Shown here in pieces: positions 30,958 to 38,770 of a DNA stretch of 39,239 nucleotides; the stretch's first letter is position 1, and each line of letters starts with the position of its first letter. Source of the DNA: Actinomycetes bacterium (GTDB lineage: Bacteria > Actinomycetota > Actinomycetes > S36-B12 > UBA10799). The stretch covers positions 1 through 39,239 of the forward strand of contig JAKOZM010000556.1 of the NCBI GenBank assembly GCA_029779995.1, read 5' to 3'. The notes below the pieces were generated by a model. It worked only from the letters and a program-made list of their open reading frames with translations. It was not told the DNA's origin and searched no databases. Position numbers and translations under genes: made by a program.

Positions 30958-32181
30958 ATGAGCAGACGACAGACCGGCAAAATTGACTTCCCAGTGCCGA
31001 AGGACGACTCGACCTGCACGGTGCTGCATGTCGATATGGATGCCTTCTACGCATCGGTGGAGTTGCTCAGTAGACCCATGCTGCGCGGCAAGCCGGTGAT
31101 CGTGGGTGGATCTGGCTCCCGGGGTGTGGTGCTGTCGGCCACCTATGAAGCCCGCGAGTTCGGTGTCCGGGCTGCCATGTCGATGTCGCGTGCCCAGCGG
31201 ATGTGCCCCGACGCGGTCATCATCAGTCCGGACCACCGGCGCTACGCCCGCGTGAGTTCGGGGGTGATGGAGATCTTCCGCTCGGTCACGTCGGCCGTCG
31301 AGCCGATCTCCCTCGACGAGGCGTTCCTGGACATCTCCGGGGCACTGCGCAAGCACGGCAGCCCCACACTGATCGCGGAGTTGTTGCGTGCGCGGGTGCA
31401 CGACGAGCAGGGCATCACCTGTTCGGTCGGAGGGGCCCCCACGAAGTTCGTGGCAAAGGTGGCCAGTGCCCACGCCAAGCCCGACGGGATGCTGATGATT
31501 CCCGCCGATGCGGTCATCGCCTTCCTGCACCCGCTGCCCGTGGGCGCCCTGTGGGGGGTGGGTCCACGCACCGAGGAGCAGTTGCACAGCCTGGGCGTAC
31601 GCACGGTGGCCGACGTGGCGCACCTGCCCCGCGGTGTCCTGCGCCGAGCGCTCGGACACTCGGCTGGCGACCACCTCGCTGACCTCGCCTGGGGCCGTGA
31701 CACCCGGGAGGTGCAAAGTGCGGTGCGTGAGCGCAGTGTCGGCTCAGAGCACACCTTCGCCGGTGACGTCGATGATCCCGAGATCATCAGCCGCCACCTG
31801 CTGCGCCTTTCCGACCACGTGGCTGCCCGCCTTCGTGCTGCCGGCTGGGTGGGTCGCACCGTTTCCATCAAGCTCCGGTTCGCAGACTTCACCACTATCA
31901 CCCGGTCTAAGACCATGCCTGAGGCCACCGACGTCGGACGGGACATCTACGCGCAGGCGCAGTTGTTGTACGAAGCCTTGCGTCTGCAACGCGCCCGCCT
32001 GCGTTTGGTCGGAGTGCGGATGGAGAAGCTGCAGTCTGTCGAGTCTGCCAGCCACCAGATCCGCTTCGACGAGCCTGAGGCGGGGTGGCGGGAGGCCGAG
32101 ACGGCTGTGGACCGGGCACGTGCCCGGTTCGGGGACGGCGTGGTCAAGCCGGCCAGTCTGCTCGATCCAGATGGCGACTGA
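30958..32181 (+). CDS. dinB: DNA polymerase IV (DinB/Y-family), catalytically intact
   Basis: Translesion polymerase of 407 residues. Catalytic acidic residues are present: Asp26 and Asp28 in VDMDAFYASVE, and Asp120-Glu121 in SLDEAFLD. Other blocks include LSATYEAREFGVRAAMS, the finger region, the helix-hairpin-helix LPVGALWGVGPRTEEQL and the little finger (RFADFTTITRSKT). Because these residues are intact it is a true polymerase, unlike ImuB of mycobacteria, which has lost them. The C-terminal QIRFD might be a degenerate clamp motif. The ATG at 30958 follows an AGGACAGGAG site, 8 bp after dnaE2, so it is the last gene of the SOS operon. Confidence 0.93.
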   Translation: MSRRQTGKIDFPVPKDDSTCTVLHVDMDAFYASVELLSRPMLRGKPVIVGGSGSRGVVLSATYEAREFGVRAAMSMSRAQRMCPDAVIISPDHRRYARVSSGVMEIFRSVTSAVEPISLDEAFLDISGALRKHGSPTLIAELLRARVHDEQGITCSVGGAPTKFVAKVASAHAKPDGMLMIPADAVIAFLHPLPVGALWGVGPRTEEQLHSLGVRTVADVAHLPRGVLRRALGHSAGDHLADLAWGRDTREVQSAVRERSVGSEHTFAGDVDDPEIISRHLLRLSDHVAARLRAAGWVGRTVSIKLRFADFTTITRSKTMPEATDVGRDIYAQAQLLYEALRLQRARLRLVGVRMEKLQSVESASHQIRFDEPEAGWREAETAVDRARARFGDGVVKPASLLDPDGD

Positions 32182-32395
32182 CCTGATCACACGAAGGACG
32201 CTCGAGGTGTCCTGCCGAACTCGCCCCGCCGGCCCTTTCGTCATTCCGGCCGACGCGAGCCCCCCTCGACATCCCACGTACTGGACTTCCTCGTTCGGCA
32301 CCCAACCAGGACAAAACGCGCGCTCCCCGCACTCAGTCTCGGCCCTTCGGGGGAGAATCTGTCGTCCGTACGCGCTTTCCGGTAAGTTTGAGGAC

Positions 32396-32432
32396 CCTCC
32401 GGGTTTGCAACCGGAGGATAGAGCCGTATCGT
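32396..32432 (+). promoter_or_regulatory. Hairpin and possible promoter before the DUF3040 gene
   Basis: CCTCCGGGTT (32396-32405) and AACCGGAGG (32409-32417) form a stem with a 3-nt loop and one unpaired base. TATCGT (TANNNT) lies at 32427-32432, so transcription could begin near 32440 and run into GGAGGTGA before the GTG at 32463. The hairpin may be the dinB-operon terminator or an operator. The remaining 32182-32395 stretch shows no gene. Confidence 0.4.
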
Positions 32433-32462
32433 TACAAATATCGCCCAACGACGGAGGTGACA

Positions 32463-32870
32463 GTGCCCCTCTCAGAGCATGAGCAGCGTTTGCTCGAGCA
32501 GATGGAGCGGGCCCTCATGGCCGAGGACCCGAAGTTCGCCACGTCCTTGCGACATGGCTCCTCCGGTGCTGACCGTCGCCGCATCGTCGGCGGAGTGATT
32601 GGCGCACTCGTCGGGATGGCCATTCTGCTGGCCGGTGTGTCGGCCAATCTGGTTCCCCTTGGTGTTCTCGGGTTCATCGTCATGCTCGGTGCGGTGTTCC
32701 TTGTGATCTCGGGTGTCCGCCACGGGGGTCCGGCCAAGGCCACGGCAGCTGGTGCCGAGAAACCGAACCAGGCCAACCCCTCGGCCAAGCAGCCAGGCAA
32801 GTCGGGCTTCATGGCCAAGTTCGAACAGCGTTGGCAGGATCGCAATCGTCGCGACGGGCGTGACGTCTGA
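32463..32870 (+). CDS. DUF3040 small membrane protein
   Basis: The 135-residue protein opens with PLSEHEQRLLEQMERALMAEDPKFATSL, the signature of the DUF3040 family. Two membrane helices follow (about 43-62 and 66-85), then a basic, Lys/Ala/Pro-rich tail. The GTG is preceded by GGAGGTGA. DUF3040 genes almost always lie just before mraZ in actinobacteria, as here, suggesting a link to division or envelope synthesis; no activity is known. Confidence 0.88.
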   Translation: MPLSEHEQRLLEQMERALMAEDPKFATSLRHGSSGADRRRIVGGVIGALVGMAILLAGVSANLVPLGVLGFIVMLGAVFLVISGVRHGGPAKATAAGAEKPNQANPSAKQPGKSGFMAKFEQRWQDRNRRDGRDV

Positions 32871-33252
32871 GCCGGTGACCGTCCACAGGGCGTACCTCGG
32901 ATAGGTTCTTTGGCGACGTCGTCGTCGGCGATGTCCAGCAGCATCCTGTTGGGCCGCGATTCCGTGAAGCCATGCCACATGGTTCACGCCGCTGACGTGC
33001 ACCACGAACCAGAATCACGTCAATGCTGAAGTGGCGAGCAGCGATCCATCACTGACGGGCGAATCATCGTCAACTCCCGCTTGACCGTGGCGATCGTCTT
33101 GGGTTCTTTCGTGATCGACATCAGCCAGAACATGGTGGCCAATCTCGGCCGGACGGATATGACGCCCCTGCAAGTCGCCGCCCTGTGGAACTGCCGTCGT
33201 GGAGCCCCAAAGAACCTGTTCAACGGCGCTTCGGACCAGCTGATGGAGATCT
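32871..33252. other. Gene-free stretch between DUF3040 gene and MraZ box
   Basis: I see no convincing gene here. A hairpin (GTGAAGCCATG, loop CCA, CATGGTTCAC; 32964-32986, one bulged base) lies about 95 bp after DUF3040 and lacks a T run. Short reading frames cross the area on both strands, but their composition is not protein-like. The stretch may hold a long leader or extra promoters for the dcw operon. Confidence 0.5.
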
Positions 33253-33292
33253 GTGGTGAAAAGTGGAGGGAAATGGAGTACGGTGGGGCGAT
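33253..33292 (+). promoter_or_regulatory. MraZ box: four 10-bp direct repeats over the dcw promoter
   Basis: GTGGTGAAAA, GTGGAGGGAA, ATGGAGTACG and GTGGGGCGAT follow one another at exact 10-bp spacing. MraZ, a ring-shaped AbrB-fold regulator, binds repeated GTGG/TGGG-type elements of this spacing in its own promoter. A TANNNT -10 (TACGGT, 33279-33284) lies inside the repeats, so binding would exclude RNA polymerase. AGGAGG at 33310-33315 serves the mraZ ATG. Confidence 0.85.
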
Positions 33293-33323
33293 AGGCCAGA
33301 CATAGACCAAGGAGGTGGGCCTG

Positions 33324-33755
33324 ATGTTTCTGGGCACCCACACTCCGAAAGTCGATGAGAAGGGCCGCATCATCCTGCCGGCGAAGTTCCGTACGGACTT
33401 GGCCGACGGCGTTGTCCTGACCAAGGGCCAGGACCGATCACTCGTGCTGTGGCCCATGGCCGAGTTCGAGGCTGCAGCCACGCGGATTCGAGAAGCGAGC
33501 CAATCGAATGCTGCGGTGCGGGCCTACTCGCGGGTGCTGTTCTCCAGCGCCTTCGACCAAGTGCCGGACCGGCAGGGCCGCATCACAGTACCCCCCACTC
33601 TGCGCGACTACGCGGGCCTCGACCGCGAGTGTGTCGTGGTGGGAAACCACAAGACGGTGGAGATCTGGGACGACAGTGCGTGGGAGCAGTATCTGGCCAC
33701 ACAGGATGCTGCCTTCGCCGACATCGATGAGGAGGTGGTGCCGGGCTTGTTCTGA
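33324..33755 (+). CDS. mraZ: Transcriptional regulator MraZ
   Basis: The 143-residue DNA-binding protein represses or tunes the division and cell wall operon. Two SpoVT/AbrB half-domains are visible, each with the DxxxR motif: DEKGR (residues about 11-15) and DRQGR (about 86-90). Length is typical of the family. ATG 33324 is chosen over GTG 33315 because AGGAGG lies 8 nt upstream of the ATG. The MraZ box directly upstream indicates autoregulation. Confidence 0.96.
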   Translation: MFLGTHTPKVDEKGRIILPAKFRTDLADGVVLTKGQDRSLVLWPMAEFEAAATRIREASQSNAAVRAYSRVLFSSAFDQVPDRQGRITVPPTLRDYAGLDRECVVVGNHKTVEIWDDSAWEQYLATQDAAFADIDEEVVPGLF

Positions 33756-33763
33756 CCTCACTC

Positions 33764-33871
33764 TTGTGCGACGTGGCCCCCGGCCGGCATCAGCTTCATC
33801 TTGGATCACTTCCCCGGATCCAAGGTGGGCCCCTTCCGCTGCAGTGCGCGGACGGGGACCTCGCGGCACAA
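33764..33871 (+). ncRNA. Structured leader between mraZ and rsmH (mraW RNA motif candidate)
   Basis: The gap between mraZ and rsmH is 147 bp although other genes of this operon overlap or nearly touch. An outer helix can form between TTGTGCGACGTGGCCCCCG (from 33764) and CGGGGACCTCGCGGCACAA (to 33871), with few mismatches. Inside it CTTGGATC (33800-33807) and GATCCAAG (33817-33824) pair perfectly around a 9-nt loop. A conserved 'mraW RNA' is described in actinobacteria in exactly this position. I cannot test the match to its consensus here. Confidence 0.6.
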
Positions 33872-33902
33872 ACCCCCTACCCAGCAACCCCCAAGGACAG
33901 CA

Positions 33903-34841
33903 ATGAACGACCCACGTCACGTGCCGGTGGCACTGGCGCGTGTGCTGGACCTGCTCGAACCCGTACTGACCAAGGAAGCCGTGATTGTGGATGCAACGAC
34001 AGGCCTCGGCGGCCACACCGCCGCTGTGCTCGATCGCTTCCCGCAGGCATCCGCGGTCGGTCTCGATCGCGACCCGCACGCCGTCGTTGCGGCACGCGAG
34101 AACCTGCAGGCGTTTCCGGGTAGGGCCGCTGTGCATCATGCCCGGTACGACCAGATGGGGGAGGTCCTCGATGACCTGCACATCCCCAAGGTCGATGCCG
34201 TGCTGTTCGACCTCGGGGTTTCCAGTATGCAGATCGACGACGCGTCGCGCGGCTTCTCCTACATGCGCTCGGCAACCCTGGACATGCGAATGGATACCAC
34301 CGCATCCTTGACCGCCGAAGAAGTCGTCAACGAGTACGCGCAGTCGGAGTTGGCGCGCATCCTGTGGGAGTACGGCCAGGAGCGGTTCGCCCGCCGGATC
34401 GCGCGTGAGATCGTCAACCGGCGCCCCTTGCGCACCAGCGATGACTTGGTCGCGGCCGTCGACGCGGCCATTCCGATGGCGGCGCGCCGCAAGGGCCATC
34501 CAGCCAAGCGCACATTTCAAGCGATCCGGATCGAGGTCAATGCGGAGTTGCTGAGTCTGCATGACGCCATCCCGGTCGCGCTCGACCGCCTACGCCCTGG
34601 CGGGCGTTTCATCGCTCTGAGTTACCACTCGCTGGAGGATAGAATGATCAAACGTGCCCTCCGGCAGGGCTCCGAATCGACGGCTCCACCGGATCTTCCC
34701 GTGGTTCCGGCCGACTCGCTGCCATGGCTTCGCCTCCTAACTCGCGGTTCGGAGGTAGCGTCGGAGGAAGAAATCGCAGCAAATCCCCGGGCACGCTCAG
34801 TCCGGATACGTGCTGCCGAGAAGGTGCGGGAGGCATCATGA
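33903..34841 (+). CDS. rsmH: 16S rRNA (cytosine(1402)-N(4))-methyltransferase
   Basis: Methylates N4 of C1402 in 16S rRNA using S-adenosylmethionine. The 312-residue protein has the N-terminal H-V-P-V-A opening and the SAM motif VDATTGLGGHTAAVL. DLGVSSMQIDDASRGFSY, KRTFQAIRIEVNAEL and ALSYHSLEDRMIK also match RsmH (old name MraW). The ATG at 33903 follows AAGGA at a suitable distance. Its stop overlaps the ftsL start (ATGA). Confidence 0.96.
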   Translation: MNDPRHVPVALARVLDLLEPVLTKEAVIVDATTGLGGHTAAVLDRFPQASAVGLDRDPHAVVAARENLQAFPGRAAVHHARYDQMGEVLDDLHIPKVDAVLFDLGVSSMQIDDASRGFSYMRSATLDMRMDTTASLTAEEVVNEYAQSELARILWEYGQERFARRIAREIVNRRPLRTSDDLVAAVDAAIPMAARRKGHPAKRTFQAIRIEVNAELLSLHDAIPVALDRLRPGGRFIALSYHSLEDRMIKRALRQGSESTAPPDLPVVPADSLPWLRLLTRGSEVASEEEIAANPRARSVRIRAAEKVREAS

Positions 34842-35434
34842 CGGCTGTACCCCACGCGGGTTCGCGCCGCACGGTCCTCCGCCGAACAGCCCCCGTGGTC
34901 CACAGCACGCGCACCGGGGTGATGAGCAATGGCATGTTCGCCATGGCCGCCCTGGCTGTGATGAGCATCGGTCTGCTGTCTCTGCTGGTGCTCAACACGG
35001 CCTTGGCGAAGGGGAGTTTTCGTGCCCACGAACTCCGCGTGCAGAAGGCCGATCTCGCTCAGCAGGAGCAATTGTTGCGGACCCAGATCGAGAACGCTTC
35101 ATCGCCGGTGACTCTGTATCGTCGTGCCACCGACCTCGGCATGGTGGAGTCGGTGACGCCGGCGTTCATCCGCCTGGCAGACGGCAAGATCCTGGGCGTC
35201 CCATACGCCGCGGGAACCACGATGGACCCGGTCACTGGGCAGCCGATCGCCGGTGACACCCCCACCGATCCCGCAGTCGCCACCGATGGCACCGACCCGG
35301 CCGCCACACCGGCCCCCACGGCGCAGGCGCCGACTGCCGCACCGACAACTGACCCGGAAAGCGCCGCCTCACCCGGCGTGGCAACCGAGCCTGGAACCGA
35401 TACTGAGCAACCCTTGGGTATAACCGGTCGCTAG
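34838..35434 (+). CDS. ftsL: FtsL-like division protein with long Pro/Thr-rich tail
   Basis: The 198-residue bitopic protein has a basic cytoplasmic N-terminus (about 1-30) and one membrane helix (about 33-55). A short coiled coil follows (HELRVQKADLAQQEQLLRTQIENASSP), then the FtsL-like LYRRATDLGMV block. The final 75 residues are rich in Pro, Ala, Thr and Asp and probably disordered outside the membrane. Position between rsmH and ftsI decides the assignment, since FtsL sequences are poorly conserved. It should join FtsB/FtsQ in activating septal synthesis. The extended low-complexity tail is typical of actinobacterial members. Confidence 0.85.
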   Translation: MTAVPHAGSRRTVLRRTAPVVHSTRTGVMSNGMFAMAALAVMSIGLLSLLVLNTALAKGSFRAHELRVQKADLAQQEQLLRTQIENASSPVTLYRRATDLGMVESVTPAFIRLADGKILGVPYAAGTTMDPVTGQPIAGDTPTDPAVATDGTDPAATPAPTAQAPTAAPTTDPESAASPGVATEPGTDTEQPLGITGR

Positions 35435-35471
35435 GTAAGCGCCAGCACCCCAGACGAACAGGACATGCGAA

Positions 35472-37274
35472 GTGAGTACGTCGACCCGCCCGCCCTCCAG
35501 GTCGAGTCTGGTGTTCCATACCGCAGAGGGCGAACCACGCACCTATGCGCGGGCTGACTCCGCGCGTCGCCTGCGTCTGCTCTCAATCGGCCTGGCCTTC
35601 GTGCTGAGCATCTTCGCCGCCCGGCTCGTCGATCTGCAATTGCTGAACCGGGAACCTCGGGCCGAGGCGGCTGTGGCCAACCGGACCGCCGTGGTCACAT
35701 TGCCTGCCAAACGCGGCACCATCTACGACGCGAAGATGAATATCCTGGCCGAGTCGGTCGAGGCGGTCGACGTCACGGCTGATCCCCGGCAGGTGAAGGA
35801 CCGGGAGGCCACGGCGGATTATCTGGCCCCCATCCTGAACATCCCTCGCGAACAGATCGTGGCGTCGCTGACCAGCGACAAACACTTCGTGTACATCGCC
35901 AAGCAGGTCTCGCCGGAGACCTGGGACGCAGTCAGCTCACTGGACCTGGTGGGCATCTTCGGGCAGAAGACCACCAAGCGCTACTACCCAGGCGGCGAGC
36001 TCGGGGCCAACATCATCGGCTACGTGCAGGCCGACGGTGTCGCTGGCGCCGGGCTGGAATATGGCCTGGACACCGAATTGCGGGGCACCGACGGCCAGAA
36101 GATCTTCGAGAGCGGGATCGGTGGTCGGCAGATCCCCACGGGGTCCGAGCGCGAGCGGGAGCCGGTATCGGGGACCAGCGTGCAGTTGACGATCGACCGG
36201 GATCTGCAGTGGGTCGCCCAGCAGGCCCTCGAGTCGCGGGTCAAGGAGGTGCAGGCTGACAGCGGCACGGTGGTGGCCATGGACCCCCGCACCGGCGAGA
36301 TCAAGGCGCTTGCCTCAGTGCCCACCATGAACCCCAACTTCCCCGCTGCAGCCAGTGACGCGAACCGGAACAACCGGGCGGTGACCGAGGTGTTTGAGCC
36401 GGGCTCGACCAGCAAAGTCATGACCATGGCGGCGGTCCTTGACCAGCAAGCGGCGACCCCGCGCACGGTTTTCACCGTTCCTTACACCATTCAGCGCGGC
36501 GGCAGCACGTTCCGCGATCATGACGGCCACCCGACGTACCGGCTCACGCTGGCGGGGATCCTGGCGAAGTCCATGAACACGGGCACGATCGAGGCTGCGG
36601 AGTTGATCGGTGGCGAGAAACTGTATGAATACGTCAAGAAGTTCGGTGTGGGTGAACCGACCGGCCTGAACTTCCCAGGGGAGTCCGACGGCTATGTGCC
36701 GCCGCCATCCGAATGGTCGCCGACGTCCTTCCCGACGATCGCCTTCGGCCAGGGCTTGTCCGTCAACGCCATTCAGGTGGCCAGTGTCTTCGCCACTGTG
36801 GCCAATGGCGGGGTCCGGATCCCGGCGACCCTGGTGAAGTCGTACATCAGTCCGGACGGCGAGGTGCAGCCTGCGCAGACGCCCGCCGGCACCCGGGTGG
36901 TCAGCGAGGAGGCCGCCGACCAGACGATGCGAATGATGGAGCAGGTGGTCGGCGCGGAAGGTACCGCCCAGATGGCTGCCATCGATGGGTACCGGGTCGC
37001 CGGCAAGACAGGTACTGCCTACCGGATCAACGACGACTGTGGTTGCTACGACAACTCCGTGACGGCCTCCTTCATCGGGGTGGCGCCCGCCGACGATCCC
37101 GCACTGGTCGTCGCGGTCATCGTGCACAATCCGAAGCTGTCCCGCTACGGCGGGCTCACCGGTGGGCCGGTCTTCCGTGAGGTGATGGTGCACGGTCTGC
37201 AGCAGATGAATGTGCCTCCCACCGGGAAGAAGTCCCCGGAGATGCCGATCTACGAAACCGATCTGAAGAAATGA
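35472..37274 (+). CDS. ftsI: Division-specific penicillin-binding protein (transpeptidase)
   Basis: Class B PBP cross-linking septal peptidoglycan outside the membrane. The 600-residue protein has one N-terminal membrane helix (about 36-55), a dimerisation domain (YPGGELGANIIGYV) and a transpeptidase domain. The active-site Ser312 lies in STSK (312-315), followed by SMN (367-369) and KTG (512-514). No PASTA domain follows. It corresponds to M. tuberculosis PbpB. GTG 35472 is the start; the ribosome-binding site is weak (AGGACA), so the 37-bp gap after ftsL may reduce its translation. The stop overlaps murE (ATGA). Confidence 0.95.
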   Translation: MSTSTRPPSRSSLVFHTAEGEPRTYARADSARRLRLLSIGLAFVLSIFAARLVDLQLLNREPRAEAAVANRTAVVTLPAKRGTIYDAKMNILAESVEAVDVTADPRQVKDREATADYLAPILNIPREQIVASLTSDKHFVYIAKQVSPETWDAVSSLDLVGIFGQKTTKRYYPGGELGANIIGYVQADGVAGAGLEYGLDTELRGTDGQKIFESGIGGRQIPTGSEREREPVSGTSVQLTIDRDLQWVAQQALESRVKEVQADSGTVVAMDPRTGEIKALASVPTMNPNFPAAASDANRNNRAVTEVFEPGSTSKVMTMAAVLDQQAATPRTVFTVPYTIQRGGSTFRDHDGHPTYRLTLAGILAKSMNTGTIEAAELIGGEKLYEYVKKFGVGEPTGLNFPGESDGYVPPPSEWSPTSFPTIAFGQGLSVNAIQVASVFATVANGGVRIPATLVKSYISPDGEVQPAQTPAGTRVVSEEAADQTMRMMEQVVGAEGTAQMAAIDGYRVAGKTGTAYRINDDCGCYDNSVTASFIGVAPADDPALVVAVIVHNPKLSRYGGLTGGPVFREVMVHGLQQMNVPPTGKKSPEMPIYETDLKK

Positions 37275-38770
37275 CGGCGGGCGTGGCCGACGGCGCGTTC
37301 ATCAGGAAACCGGCCACCCCTGCCAGAATTGCGGATCTGTGCCGGATGCTGAACGCGCCGCCGCTGCCGGGCACCGTGACTGGCGTCACCCTGAGTTCGT
37401 CCGCGGTGCTGCCGGGCGATCTGTACGCGGCTCTGCCGGGTGCGCGCACCCATGGCGCCCACTACGCCGGTGATGCGTGCCAGCGGGGTGCGGCGGCGAT
37501 CCTCACCGACCCAGCCGGGGCCGCGTTGCTGCCTGAGGCTGGCGTGCCGGTGATCGTCGTTGCGGATCCCCGTGGGGTGTTGGGAGTGGTGGCAGCCACG
37601 ATCTACGGCCATCCCGGCGCGAACCTGCGGACCCTGGCCGTGACCGGCACAAACGGCAAGACCACCGTCACCTACATGCTGCGTGCTGCGTTACGGGCTC
37701 TCGGTGTCGCCACCGGCATGATCGGCACGACGGGCACCTGGGTGGGATCCACGCTCGTGCCAACGGTGCGCACCACCCCTGAGGCCCCCGACGTCCAGGC
37801 ACTCATGGCCATGATGGTCGACGAGGGCGTGCAGGCGCTGGCGATGGAGGTGTCCAGCCACGCTCTGGTCCTGGGCAGGGTCGACGGGTTCGCCTTCGAC
37901 GTCGCCGCGTTCACCAACCTCAGCCCGGATCATCTGGACTTCCACGAGACCATGCAGGAGTACTTCGCGGCGAAGGCTTCCCTGTTCACCGACGAGCACG
38001 CCCGGGCCGCCATCATCAACACCGACGACGCGTGGGGCCGCCGCCTGGCAACACAGGTCAGGTTGCCCAGTTACACCTACAGCCTGTCCGGATCCGCGGA
38101 CCTCATGGCCCGGGATGTGCGGTGCCGGGCCAGCGGATCCGAGTTCACTGTCGCCAGCGGTGATGTCGAACTCCCGGCCCGGATCGGCGCCCCAGGGATG
38201 TTCAACGTGGCCAACGCACTGGGCGCGTTGGGGATGCTGCAGGCGACTGGCGTACCGCTGGCAGAGGCGGCCCAAGCGCTGACGGCCTTCGACGGTGTGC
38301 CCGGGCGCATGCAGGTGGTCCCGGGTGACATCGCTGTGATCGTGGATTATGCACATACCCCGGATGCGGTGCGGGGGGCACTGGACGCTGTGCGGCCCCT
38401 GACACAGGGCAGAATCTGGTGTGTGTTGGGATGCGGTGGAGATCGAGACGTTGCCAAGCGACCGGACATGGGCCGGATCGCGGCCGAACGCAGCGACGAA
38501 CTCGTGGTGACCGATGACAACCCTCGATCCGAGGTGCCCGCGGCCATCCGGGCTGCCGTACTTGCAGGCGCGAATACCGTGCCAGGGGCACGAGTACGGG
38601 AGATCGGTGACCGCGGCGAGGCCATCACGACCGCCATTGCGGGTGCCCAGCCCGGCGACACTGTGATGATTCTGGGAAAGGGCCATGAGACCGGTCAGGA
38701 GATTCAGGGTGTGAATCACCCCTTCGACGATCGGGTGGCCGCCCAGCAGGCATTGGAGGCACGCCGGTGA
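37271..38770 (+). CDS. murE: UDP-N-acetylmuramoyl-tripeptide synthetase MurE (meso-DAP type)
   Basis: Cytoplasmic ATP-dependent ligase adding the third residue to the peptidoglycan stem peptide. The 499-residue protein has the Mur P-loop TGTNGKTTVTYML with Lys130, the EVSSHAL motif, the LSPDHLDFHETM region and the C-terminal DNPR at 416-419. DNPR is the motif of meso-diaminopimelate-adding enzymes, in contrast to the L-lysine type. ATG 37271 overlaps the ftsI stop and its own stop overlaps murF. Confidence 0.96.
   Translation: MTAGVADGAFIRKPATPARIADLCRMLNAPPLPGTVTGVTLSSSAVLPGDLYAALPGARTHGAHYAGDACQRGAAAILTDPAGAALLPEAGVPVIVVADPRGVLGVVAATIYGHPGANLRTLAVTGTNGKTTVTYMLRAALRALGVATGMIGTTGTWVGSTLVPTVRTTPEAPDVQALMAMMVDEGVQALAMEVSSHALVLGRVDGFAFDVAAFTNLSPDHLDFHETMQEYFAAKASLFTDEHARAAIINTDDAWGRRLATQVRLPSYTYSLSGSADLMARDVRCRASGSEFTVASGDVELPARIGAPGMFNVANALGALGMLQATGVPLAEAAQALTAFDGVPGRMQVVPGDIAVIVDYAHTPDAVRGALDAVRPLTQGRIWCVLGCGGDRDVAKRPDMGRIAAERSDELVVTDDNPRSEVPAAIRAAVLAGANTVPGARVREIGDRGEAITTAIAGAQPGDTVMILGKGHETGQEIQGVNHPFDDRVAAQQALEARR

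Noticed and set aside
33081..33305. 74-codon frame upstream of mraZ
   Set aside because: It runs through the MraZ box and promoter, has no good ribosome-binding site and no recognisable family.
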